DNA from: Thiemannella venezuelensis
GTDB taxonomy: Bacteria > Actinomycetota > Actinomycetes > Streptosporangiales > Streptosporangiaceae
DNA: 39,243 nucleotides
Direction of reading: 5' to 3'
Assembly: GCF_014203605.1 (NCBI RefSeq)
Contig: NZ_JACHJJ010000041.1
Location: forward strand, 1 to 39,243
The notes beneath the pieces are model-generated. The model was given only the letters and a program-made list of their open reading frames with translations. It was not told the DNA's origin and made no database searches. Positions within the stretch are counted from its first letter, which is position 1. Every line of letters begins with the position of its first letter. The position numbers were made by a program, and so were the translations under genes. Positions 7,332 to 15,210 of this stretch are shown here, in pieces.

Positions 7332-8327
7332 TCAGGGGCGAGGCTGCTGCTGCGTGATGCAGTGGATGCCGCCGCCCAGGGCGAAGATGTCGCGCGCGTC
7401 CACCGACTCGATCGTACGTTCGGGAAACAGTTTTGCGAAGATTTCGGCGGCCTCCGTGTCCCGCGGGTCGTCGAACGAGCAGAGCAGGGCCAGTCCGTTG
7501 GCCAGGTAGTGGTTGATGTAGGAGTAGTCGACCAGTTCCCCGCCGGCCTCCCGGGTCTCCGGCGCGAGCAGCTCGACGACCTCCAGCGGGCGGCCCTTGG
7601 CGTCGGTCGAGGAACGCAGGATCGCCAGGTTCTCCCGGGTGACCTCGTGGTCGGGGTGGGACGGGTCGGGCTGGACGTGGCAGAGCACCAGGCCGGGACG
7701 GGCGAAGGAGGCCAGCAGGTCCACGTGGCCGCTGGTGCCGTACGGGCCGTAGTCGGCGGTCAGGCCGCGCGGCAGCCAGATCACCTTCTCCACCCCGAGC
7801 CGGGCGCGGAGCTCGCCCTCCACCCGCTCCCTGGTCCAGCCGGGGTTGCGCTTCCCGCCGAGCTGCACGGTCTCGGTGACGATCACCGTTCCCTCGCCGT
7901 CCACGTGGATGCCGCCGCCCTCGTTGACGAGCTCCGAGCGGAGGCGCCGGGCGCCGGTCCGCTCCAGGATCGCCCCGGCCACCAGGTCGTCCTTGGCGTG
8001 GGCGTGCCAGCCCCAGCCGTTGAAGGTCCAGTCGACGCCCGCCAGGCCGCCCCGGCCGTCCAGGAGGAAGGTCGGGCCGTTGTCGCGCATCCAGCAGTCG
8101 TCCAGCGGCTGCTCCATCACCTCGACCCGGGGGTCCAGCCAGCGGGCGGCGGACTCGCGCCCGCCCGGGTCGACGACCATGGTGACCGGCTCGTAGCGCA
8201 CGATCGTGTTGGCCACGGAGGACCAGGCCCGGTAGGACGCCTCGGCGTCGGTCAGCGCGTATCCGGCGACCGGCCAGGACATCCAGGTGCGGGTGTGCGG
8301 GTGCCACTCGGGCGGCATGAAGAACAC
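7332..8327 (-). CDS. aguA: Agmatine deiminase
   Basis: A 331-residue member of the peptidylarginine deiminase-like guanidine-modifying superfamily. Agmatine deiminase converts agmatine to N-carbamoylputrescine and ammonia. Family landmarks are visible: PPEWHPHTRTWMSWP at the N-terminus, the substrate-binding DDCWMRDNGPTF, the catalytic histidine in NEGGGIHVDGEGT and the nucleophile Cys323 in GGGIHCITQQ. Length is slightly below the usual 340-370. No N-carbamoylputrescine amidase (AguB) lies beside it. Instead a divergent urease follows upstream on the same strand, across about 208 bases containing a minisatellite. Confidence 0.93.
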   Translation of the reverse strand: MFFMPPEWHPHTRTWMSWPVAGYALTDAEASYRAWSSVANTIVRYEPVTMVVDPGGRESAARWLDPRVEVMEQPLDDCWMRDNGPTFLLDGRGGLAGVDWTFNGWGWHAHAKDDLVAGAILERTGARRLRSELVNEGGGIHVDGEGTVIVTETVQLGGKRNPGWTRERVEGELRARLGVEKVIWLPRGLTADYGPYGTSGHVDLLASFARPGLVLCHVQPDPSHPDHEVTRENLAILRSSTDAKGRPLEVVELLAPETREAGGELVDYSYINHYLANGLALLCSFDDPRDTEAAEIFAKLFPERTIESVDARDIFALGGGIHCITQQQPRP

Positions 8328-8403
8328 GTGCTGGCTCCTGTCGGAGAGTTCTCGAAAAAGGGCGGTCCGGCGGAGGGGGTACCGGTGATTCGGCCGCGCC
8401 GGC

Positions 8404-8499
8404 GGTTCGGATGTGCGGTGGTTCGGATGTGCGGTGGTTCGGATGTGCGGTGGTTCGGGTGTGCGGGAATTCGGGTGTGCGGGGATTCGGGGGTGAGGA
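8404..8499. repeat. 16-bp minisatellite
   Basis: Six tandem 16-base units in the gap between ureC and aguA. The first three are identical (GGTTCGGATGTGCGGT). The next three drift at a few positions. The rest of the gap 8328-8535 shows no gene. Confidence 0.9.
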
Positions 8500-8535
8500 C
8501 CCCGGGGTGCGCGGGCCCCGGGTCCCGGAAGTGCG

Positions 8536-10233
8536 TCAGAGGAAGTAGAGGCGGCTGAGGGAGACCGCGTCGGCGGGGGCCGAGCGGAGCTCCTCGCCGT
8601 CGAGGCTGACCCGGCCGAGCGCGTCCACCTGGACGGAGCCGAGCCGGGAGTTGCGGATCATGTCCGCCGGCCCGATGTCGCGGGTGCCGCGCACGCCGAC
8701 GCGCCTGCGGCGGGTCGTCATGTGGTCGCCGCCGGACTCGGCGGCGGCCCGGCCGACGAAGGCCACCGACAGGTCCGCGGCGGTCGCGCCGTGCGCGCCG
8801 AACTGCGGGCCCAGCACCAGCGGCTCGCAGGTGTCGGTGGAGGCGTTCGGGTCACCGGTCACGCCGTAGGCCGGGAACCCGGCCTTGAGCACGAGCTGCG
8901 GCTTGGCGCCGAAGTGGTCCGGCCGCCAGAGCACGACGTCGGCGAGCTTGCCCGGCTCCAGCGAGCCGATCTCGTGGGCCAGCCCGTGCGCGATCGCCGG
9001 GTTGATCGTCAGCTTGGCCAGGTAGCGCAGCACCCGCTCGTTGTCGTTGCGGCCCTCCGCGCCCGGCTCGGCCTTCATCTTCCCGGCCATCGCGAACGTC
9101 CTGCGGACCGTCTCGCCCGCCCGGCCCATGCCCTGGGCGTCGGAGGAGGTGATGCCGATGACCCCGAGGTCGTGCAGCACGTCCTCGGCTCCCATCGTGC
9201 CCGCCCGGATGCGGTCCCTGGCCAGGGCCGCGTCACCGGGGAGCTCGGGCTTGAGGCCGTGCACCGCGACGATCATCCCGTGGTGCTCGGCGACGGCGTC
9301 CCGGCCGAAGGGCAGCGTCGGATTGGTCGAGGAGCCGATGACGTTGGCCACCCCGGCCAGCTTGAGCACGTTCGGCACGTGGCCGCCGCCGCAGCCCTCG
9401 ATGTGGAAGGCGTGGATCGTCCGGCCCTCCAGCACGGCGAGGGTGTCCTCGACAGAGAGGCACTCGTTCAGGCCGTCGGTGTGCAGCGCCACCTGCACGT
9501 CGTGCTCCTCGGCGACCCGCAGCGCGGTGTCCAGCGCCCGGGTGTGGGCTCCCATGTCCTCGTGCACCTTGAAACCGCTCGCGCCGCCCTCCACCAGGGC
9601 CTCGACGAGCGGTGCCGGGTGCGAGGACGAGCCGCGCGCCAGGAAGCCGATGTTGACCGGCCAGGCGTCGAAGGCGTTGAACGCGTGCCGCAGCGCCCAC
9701 GGCGAGTTCACCCCGACGCCCCAGACCGGCCCGAACTCCTGGCCGATGACCGTGGTGACGCCGGAGGCGAGGGAGGCCTCCATGATGCGCGGGCTGAGCA
9801 GGTGCACGTGGGTGTCGATCGCGCCGGCGGTGGCGATCAGCCCCTCACCGGAGACGATCGTGGTGCCGGTGCCCACCACCACGTCCACGCCGTCCAGCGT
9901 GTCGGGGTTCCCGGCCCGGCCGACGGCGTGGATGCGCCCCTCCCGGACGCCGATGGACGCGGTCCGCACCCCCAGGAACGGGTCGAGGACCAGCACGTTG
10001 CTGATCACCAGGTCGCAGGTCTCCCCGATGGAGGCGGCCTTCAGGTGCAGGCCGTCCCTGGCCGTCTTGCCGAACCCGGCGAGGAACTCCTCGCCGGGCT
10101 TCTGCGAGTCGTGCTCGACCTCGACCACGAGGCCGGAGTCGCCGAGCCTCACCCTGTCGCCCTTGCGCGGGCCGTACACGCTCACTGGTGGACCGTCCCC
10201 TCGCCGGTGACCGGAAGACCGCTCATGCGCCAC
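8536..10233 (-). CDS. ureC: Urease alpha subunit, divergent type
   Basis: A 565-residue amidohydrolase homologous to the catalytic urease subunit. All metal ligands align: His142 and His144 (AIDTHVH), carbamylated Lys222 (GFKVHEDMG), His251 (VALHTD), His277 (FHIEG) and Asp365 (SSDAQGMG). Substrate-binding His224 and flap His325 are kept. The flap motif usually written MVCHHL reads IVAVHGL, so the flap cysteine is Val324 and the second histidine is Gly, and the Trp after HED is Met. GTG 10233 overlaps the upstream subunit gene by 11 bases; GTG 10185, just before VYGPRKGDRVRLG, is an alternative start closer to typical UreC N-termini. No ureDEFG maturation genes are in the window. Activity may be urea or a substituted urea. 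Confidence 0.9.
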   Translation of the reverse strand: MAHERSSGHRRGDGPPVSVYGPRKGDRVRLGDSGLVVEVEHDSQKPGEEFLAGFGKTARDGLHLKAASIGETCDLVISNVLVLDPFLGVRTASIGVREGRIHAVGRAGNPDTLDGVDVVVGTGTTIVSGEGLIATAGAIDTHVHLLSPRIMEASLASGVTTVIGQEFGPVWGVGVNSPWALRHAFNAFDAWPVNIGFLARGSSSHPAPLVEALVEGGASGFKVHEDMGAHTRALDTALRVAEEHDVQVALHTDGLNECLSVEDTLAVLEGRTIHAFHIEGCGGGHVPNVLKLAGVANVIGSSTNPTLPFGRDAVAEHHGMIVAVHGLKPELPGDAALARDRIRAGTMGAEDVLHDLGVIGITSSDAQGMGRAGETVRRTFAMAGKMKAEPGAEGRNDNERVLRYLAKLTINPAIAHGLAHEIGSLEPGKLADVVLWRPDHFGAKPQLVLKAGFPAYGVTGDPNASTDTCEPLVLGPQFGAHGATAADLSVAFVGRAAAESGGDHMTTRRRRVGVRGTRDIGPADMIRNSRLGSVQVDALGRVSLDGEELRSAPADAVSLSRLYFL

Positions 10234-11101
10234 CGCCCAGGTAGCCGCAGGCCCGCGCCTTCTCCATGGCGCGTTCGAAGGCTCCGGGGGCGTCCAGCGC
10301 CCCGTCCACCAGCCCGGCGAAGCCGATCGCGACCCGCGCGCCGCCGATCGGGATCAGCGGGACGGTACGGCTCTCGCCCGGATCGAAACGGACCGTGGAG
10401 CCCGCGGGGATCGCCAGCCTGCGCCCGTAGGCCGCGCCCCGGTCGAACCGGAGGCGGGGGTTGACCTCGAAGAAGTGGAAGTGCGAGGTGACGCTGATCG
10501 GTACGGCGGCGGTGTTGACCACCTCCACCTCCGTCACGTCGTCCCGGCCGGTGCCGTCCGGGCCGGTGAAGGCGCCCGGCGGCTCCGCCCCGGCGGCGGG
10601 GCCCGCGCCCCGCGGGCCGGCCGCCGCGCCCGCCGGGAGGTCCGTGCGGACGGCGGTGCCCGCGCGGGTCGTGGCCCCCGCGTGGACGGCGGCGGCCTCT
10701 CCGGCGGCCTTCCCGGCGCTCCCCCCGGCGGGCTCCCCCGCGGCGTCGCGCACGGCCGGCTCGATCACGGCTCCGGGCGCGTCCAGGCCGAGGGAGCCGC
10801 CCCCGATCGGATCGTTCACCACGGCCAGCCGGGTGCCGTCGTCGAAGACGGCCTCGACCATCACCTCGGTCACGATGTCGGCCACGCCGGGCAGCACGTC
10901 CTCCGGGCCCAGCACGCCCCGCCCCGCCTCGACGGCCTCGGCGAGCCGGGCCCCGTCCCGGGCGGCCTCGCAGACCGCGTCCGCGATCAGCGCGGTGGCC
11001 TCCGGAACGTTCAGCCGCAGCCCCCTCGCCCTCCTGGCCCGCGCCAGCTCGGCCGCGGTGAACAGCAGCAACCGGTCGCGCTCGGTCGGTGTCAGTCGCA
11101 C
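10223..11101 (-). CDS. ureAB: Fused urease gamma-beta subunit
   Basis: A 292-residue fusion of UreA and UreB. Residues 1 to about 100 are the gamma domain (RLTPTERDRLLLF, ALIADAVCEAARDG, DVLPGVADIVTEVMVEAVFDDGT). About residues 105-200 are a low-complexity Ala/Gly/Pro linker. The rest is the beta domain, with the characteristic SHFHFFEVNPRLRFDR and IPAGSTVRFDPGESRTV. The start is taken as GTG 11101 because AGGAGG sits 6 bases upstream; GTG 11107 in the same frame is too close to it. It is the first gene of the urease pair and is divergent from a TetR gene. Confidence 0.88.
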   Translation of the reverse strand: MRLTPTERDRLLLFTAAELARARRARGLRLNVPEATALIADAVCEAARDGARLAEAVEAGRGVLGPEDVLPGVADIVTEVMVEAVFDDGTRLAVVNDPIGGGSLGLDAPGAVIEPAVRDAAGEPAGGSAGKAAGEAAAVHAGATTRAGTAVRTDLPAGAAAGPRGAGPAAGAEPPGAFTGPDGTGRDDVTEVEVVNTAAVPISVTSHFHFFEVNPRLRFDRGAAYGRRLAIPAGSTVRFDPGESRTVPLIPIGGARVAIGFAGLVDGALDAPGAFERAMEKARACGYLGGGA

Positions 11102-11131
11102 GGCCACCCTCCTGTTAGAACGGTCTTCAAA

Positions 11132-11150
11132 CTTAGAGCAGCATTCTAAG
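11132..11150. promoter_or_regulatory. Palindromic operator candidate (TetR)
   Basis: CTTAGA-N7-TCTAAG, a perfect 6-bp inverted repeat in the short gap between the divergent urease and TetR genes. A further TTAGAA lies at 11115-11120. The position fits a TetR operator controlling both directions. Confidence 0.6.
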
Positions 11151-11167
11151 CCGGTACGGTGTCACTC

Positions 11168-11884
11168 ATGACTGCCGAACCGGAGCCCGCCGCACCGCCG
11201 GAGAGCACGCGACCGCGACCAGGGGGGACGCGACCCGCGGGAGCGGATCCGTCCGGGCGCCCCCCGGAGGCCGGGCCGTCCAGGGTGGAGCCCCTGACCC
11301 GGCTGGAGCGCCCCGACGTGCGGGCGCACGTGCTGCGGGCGGCGCTGCTGGCGATCGACGAGGTCGGGCCCGAACGCGTGCGGGTCCGGGACATCGCCGA
11401 GCGGGCGGGCATGAGCAGCGGCCACGTCATGTACTACTTCGGCAGGCGCGACCGGATCCTGGTCTCCACGCTACTGCTCAGCGAGGACGAACTGGCCGAA
11501 CGCCGCACCGCCGAGCTCGCGGCCGTGGCCGATCCGCGCGAGGCGGCCGTCCGCTTCGCGGAGCTGTACCTGCCCGCGGGCGCCAAGGACGTGCGCTGGC
11601 GGCTGTGGGCCCAGGCCGTCGCCCGGCCCCCGGAGGACGAGGAGACCCTGACCCGGATCGCCGGGTTCGCCGGCACCTGGGTGCGGGAGCTGGCCGGGAT
11701 CGTGACCCGGGGCATCGGGGCGGGGCTCTTCCGCCCGATCGGCGACGCCGAGGGTCACGCGAGGCGGGCGTGCCGGGTGATGGACAGCCTCGCGAACGAC
11801 GTGCTGCTCGGCCTGCCCGGCTGCGACGCGGCCTGGGCCCGCGACCAGGCCGTGCAGGAGATCATGTGCGGCATCGGGTCCTGA
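11168..11884 (+). CDS. TetR-family transcriptional regulator
   Basis: A 238-residue regulator. A disordered proline-rich tail of about 40 residues precedes the TetR helix-turn-helix (VRAHVLRAALLAIDEVGPERVRVRDIAERAGMSSGHVMYYFGRRDRIL type), followed by an all-helical ligand-binding domain with a BetI/TetR_C-like pattern. It is divergent from the urease pair with a palindrome between them, so it likely controls nitrogen-compound use and itself. ATG 11168 and GTG 11159 are both possible starts; neither has a clear Shine-Dalgarno, so a leaderless mRNA is possible. The ligand is unknown. Confidence 0.87.
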   Translation: MTAEPEPAAPPESTRPRPGGTRPAGADPSGRPPEAGPSRVEPLTRLERPDVRAHVLRAALLAIDEVGPERVRVRDIAERAGMSSGHVMYYFGRRDRILVSTLLLSEDELAERRTAELAAVADPREAAVRFAELYLPAGAKDVRWRLWAQAVARPPEDEETLTRIAGFAGTWVRELAGIVTRGIGAGLFRPIGDAEGHARRACRVMDSLANDVLLGLPGCDAAWARDQAVQEIMCGIGS

Positions 11885-11905
11885 CCGGGACCGGGCCGGA
11901 TCGCG

Positions 11906-11946
11906 CCGGGGCCGGGTCCGGCGGGGAAGGCCGGACCCGGCCCCGG
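11906..11946. terminator. Bidirectional hairpin terminator
   Basis: A 17-bp perfect GC-rich stem with a GGGGAAG loop between the convergent TetR and RND genes. The GGGTCC core makes the pairing unambiguous. Confidence 0.75.
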
Positions 11947-11951
11947 GGAGG

Positions 11952-14900
11952 TCAGCCCGTGTGGACGGGCTCCCGCTCCGGCTCGGGGACCCGCAGGGCC
12001 CGGCGCGGGCGCCGGAAGCGGTCCTTGACGTCCTCCACGATCGTGTAGAGCGTGGGCAGCAGGACCAGGGTCAGCAGGGTCGAACTGGTCAGGCCGCCGA
12101 TCACGACGACGGCCAGCGGCCTGGACAGGAACCCGCCGTCACCGGTCAGCCCCAGGGCCATCGGGGTCAGCGCGCAGATGGTCGCGACCGCGGTCATGAT
12201 CACCGGGCGGACCCGGTGCCTGCCGCCCTCCACGACCGCCTCGCGGGCGCTCATGCCGCTCTCGCGGTACTGGCGGACCAGGTCGAGCAGGACGATCGCG
12301 TTGGTGACCACGATGCCGACGAGCATCAGCATGCCGATCAGGCTGGGCAGCCCCAGCGGCGTACCGGTGGCCACCAGCAGGCCGAGCGCCCCGGTGGCCG
12401 CGAACGGGATCGAGACCAGCAGCATGAGCGGATGGGCCAGGCTCCGGAAGGTCGCCACCATGACCAGGTAGACGATCAGGATCGCCGCCGCGAGCGCGGT
12501 GAACAGGCTCCCGAACGATTCGGACTGCTGCAGGCTGACCCCGCCCAGGACGGCGGCGGCGCCGCCGGGCAGCTCCAGCGCGTCCAGCCGCCGGTCCAGC
12601 GCGGCCGAGGCGGCGCCCAGGTCGTCGCCGGTGAACTTCGCGCTCACCGTGGTCGCCCGCTCCCCGTCGATCCGGGAGAGCCGGGCCGGCGCCGAGACGG
12701 TCTCGATCACGGCCACGTCCTCGAGCGCGACCGTCCGGCCGAGCGGTGCCGGGATGCGCAGGTCCCGCAGGGCGGCCACGTCGCCGGCGGTCCTGCCGAC
12801 CCGCAGGGACACGTCGTGCTCGGCGCCGTCGAGAGTGATCCTGGCGACCTGCTCGCCCTGGGTGACGCGGGCCACGGCCTGGGTGACCTGCCCCACGGAC
12901 AGGCCCCGGGCGAGCGCCTTCTCGTCGTCCACCCGCACACTGAGCTGCTCGGACGTGCCGGAGATCCCGGCCTCGACCTCCGCGGCGCCGGGCGTGCGCC
13001 GTACGGCCCCGGCGACCAGGTCGGCCGCGCGGGCCAGGGAGGCGTCGTCGGCCGCCGTCACGGTGACCGCCAGGTCGGTGGAGGCCAGACCGCCCTGGTC
13101 GCCCTGGACGGTCACCTCGCCGACCGCCGGATCGGCCGCGGCCAGCTCGGAGACCCGGGCGCGCACGTCCCGGCGCAGGGCCTCCATGTCGGCGTCCTTC
13201 TCCGCGGTGAGGGTGAAGGCGGCCACGTTGCGGGCGCCGCCCGCCTCGCTCCGGTCCGGCTCGACGGTGACCTGGTAGGAGGCGACACCGGGTACGTCCC
13301 CGACCGCCCGCTCCACGGTCCGGGCCGCGGCGTCGGCCGCCTCCAGGGACGTGCCCTCGGGCAGCTCCTGCCGCACCTGGAGGGTGGTCTGCCCCGAGCT
13401 GCCGAGGAAGTCGGTCTTGAGCTGGCCCGCCAGGCCGCCGGTGACCACGAAGATCGCCGCAGCGGCCAGGAGCGTCACCCACCGCCGCCGGACGGCGAAG
13501 CGGATGACCGGGACGTACGCCCGCTGGAGCAGCCCCCGGCGCTCCCCGGCCTCCACGGCCTCGCGGCTCACCCCCGCCGCGGGCGCCTTCAGGAACCAGT
13601 AGGCCAGGACCGGGATCACCGTCAGCGAGACCAGCAGCGAGGCCAGCAGGGCGATGGTCACGGTCAGCGCGAAGGCGGAGAACAGCGCCCCGGAGATCCC
13701 GCCGGTGAACGCGATCGGCAGGAAGACCGCCACCGTGGTCAGAGTGGAGGCGGTGACCGCCCCGGCCACCTCGCGGGTGCCGGTCAGGACCGCCTCCCGC
13801 TTGGCCTCGCCGTACCCCAGGTGCCGTTTGACGTTCTCGATGACCACGATGGAGTCGTCGACGACCCGGCCGATCGCGATCGTCAGCGCCCCGAGCGTCA
13901 GCATGTTCAGCGTGAAGCCGTTGGCCCACAGCCCGATGAGCGCGACCACCAGCGAGAGCGGGATCGAGATCACCGTCACGAGGGTGGAGCGGAATGAGAA
14001 GAGGAAGACCAGGATGACCAGGGCCGCGAAGCCCAGCCCGAGCAGTCCCTCGGTGGTCAGGTCGCCGATGGACTTCTCGATGAACTCCGACTGGTCGAAC
14101 GTGACGGTCAGCGTGGTGCCGGACCCCAGCGCGCGGGTCAGCCCGGGGATGCGCCTGCCGACCTCCGCGGCGATGGCCACCGTGTTCCCGCCCGGCCCGG
14201 CGATGACCGACACGCCCAGGCTCGGCCTGCCGTCGGTCCGGGTCAGGCTCTGGGGGCGGTCCTCCACGAGCGCGACGTCGGCGACGTCGTCGAGGGTGAC
14301 CTTCGGCGCCAGATGGAGCCTCCGCAGGTCGCCCAGGGAGTCGAAGCCCTCGCCGACCTGCAGGGCGAGCGAGCGGCCCCCGTCGGTGAGGGTGCCCGCG
14401 GGCACGACGGACCCGCCGGCCGTCAGCGCGGCGGCGACGGCGTCGGCGGTCAGACCCCGCTCTCCGAGCCTCTTCAGGTCCAGGCGGACCTCCACCCGCC
14501 GGGCCCGCTCGCCGCTGACCAGCACCCGGCTCACGCCGTCGATGCCGCCCAGCTCGGCCGGGGCGAGCTCCTGCAGGCGCCGGGCCAGCGCCCGCTCGTC
14601 GTCGCCGGCGACCGCCAGGGACATGACCGGGAACTCGGTGGAGACGCCCGGCGCGACCTCCGGGGTCACCCGGGCGGGGAGCAGCGGCTGGATCCGCGCG
14701 ATCCGCTGACGCAGGTCCGCAAGCACCTTGTCCAGATCGGTGCCGTGCTCGTACTCGACGGAGACGCCGGACATGCCGTCGCTGGAGAACGAGGTGATCC
14801 TCTTCTGGCCCTCGCCCCCGTCGACGGCCCCCTCGACCTTCTCGGTGACGTCGCGCTCGACGATCTGCGGCGCGGCGCCGGGATAGGCGGTGGTGATGCT

Positions 14901-15038
14901 GGCGGTCGGCACGGAGAACGGAGGGAGCAGCTCCTGTTTCAGCGACACGGCGGCGACGGCGCCGAATATGAGGACAGCGATCGTCACCAGGGCGACGAGA
15001 GCCCTGTTGGCGAGGCTGATCCGGGTAAGGGCGTTCAA
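11952..15038 (-). CDS. RND-family efflux transporter permease
   Basis: A 1028-residue AcrB/HAE1-type inner-membrane transporter driven by proton motive force. It has one N-terminal transmembrane helix (ALVALVTIAVLIFGAVAAV), a large extracytoplasmic domain with an EKVEGAVDG region, and a helix bundle containing the proton-relay segment GRVVDDSIVVIENVKRH. A second extracytoplasmic loop and a second helix bundle (VGIVVTNAIVLLDLVRQYRE) follow. Start TTG 15038 has GAGGGGG 6-7 bases upstream and gives the family's normal length; upstream codons would overlap the divergent promoter and kinase gene. No membrane-fusion partner is adjacent, as is usual for actinomycete members. The neighbouring kinase-regulator pair may control it; substrates are unknown. 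Confidence 0.92.
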   Translation of the reverse strand: MNALTRISLANRALVALVTIAVLIFGAVAAVSLKQELLPPFSVPTASITTAYPGAAPQIVERDVTEKVEGAVDGGEGQKRITSFSSDGMSGVSVEYEHGTDLDKVLADLRQRIARIQPLLPARVTPEVAPGVSTEFPVMSLAVAGDDERALARRLQELAPAELGGIDGVSRVLVSGERARRVEVRLDLKRLGERGLTADAVAAALTAGGSVVPAGTLTDGGRSLALQVGEGFDSLGDLRRLHLAPKVTLDDVADVALVEDRPQSLTRTDGRPSLGVSVIAGPGGNTVAIAAEVGRRIPGLTRALGSGTTLTVTFDQSEFIEKSIGDLTTEGLLGLGFAALVILVFLFSFRSTLVTVISIPLSLVVALIGLWANGFTLNMLTLGALTIAIGRVVDDSIVVIENVKRHLGYGEAKREAVLTGTREVAGAVTASTLTTVAVFLPIAFTGGISGALFSAFALTVTIALLASLLVSLTVIPVLAYWFLKAPAAGVSREAVEAGERRGLLQRAYVPVIRFAVRRRWVTLLAAAAIFVVTGGLAGQLKTDFLGSSGQTTLQVRQELPEGTSLEAADAAARTVERAVGDVPGVASYQVTVEPDRSEAGGARNVAAFTLTAEKDADMEALRRDVRARVSELAAADPAVGEVTVQGDQGGLASTDLAVTVTAADDASLARAADLVAGAVRRTPGAAEVEAGISGTSEQLSVRVDDEKALARGLSVGQVTQAVARVTQGEQVARITLDGAEHDVSLRVGRTAGDVAALRDLRIPAPLGRTVALEDVAVIETVSAPARLSRIDGERATTVSAKFTGDDLGAASAALDRRLDALELPGGAAAVLGGVSLQQSESFGSLFTALAAAILIVYLVMVATFRSLAHPLMLLVSIPFAATGALGLLVATGTPLGLPSLIGMLMLVGIVVTNAIVLLDLVRQYRESGMSAREAVVEGGRHRVRPVIMTAVATICALTPMALGLTGDGGFLSRPLAVVVIGGLTSSTLLTLVLLPTLYTIVEDVKDRFRRPRRALRVPEPEREPVHTG

Positions 15039-15106
15039 CGGTTCCCCCTCGGGATTCGATGGTCCCCTCCAGGGTTCGATCTCCGCGGCGGGCCGCGGTA
15101 GCGGCC

Positions 15107-15143
15107 AAGGTTGCGCCGCGGATCCACGAAAGTTGCACCGCCG
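15107..15143. promoter_or_regulatory. Direct repeats in the RND/two-component divergent region
   Basis: AAGGTTGCGCCGCGG (15107) and AAAGTTGCACCGCCG (15129) repeat with a 22-base period, two helical turns. A related GTTGCGGTGG lies at 15161. They sit between the RND gene and the kinase gene, a plausible site for the response regulator. Confidence 0.4.
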
Positions 15144-15210
15144 TACCTCTTTGGTCGGCTGTTGCGGTGGCGCCGTGGCCCGGCCTCCGGGAGGCGGATA
15201 GCGTGACCGC

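Noticed and set aside
8404-8499. CRISPR array
   Set aside because: The 16-base units abut directly without spacers, so it is a minisatellite.
7846-10464. Long plus-strand open frames opposite aguA and the urease genes
   Set aside because: They are codon-position artefacts of GC-rich coding DNA. The minus-strand frames carry recognisable enzyme motifs.
11961-13997. 678-codon plus-strand frame opposite the RND gene
   Set aside because: The product is dominated by Gly, Gln, Arg and Asp with no domain; the antisense frame is a clear RND transporter.
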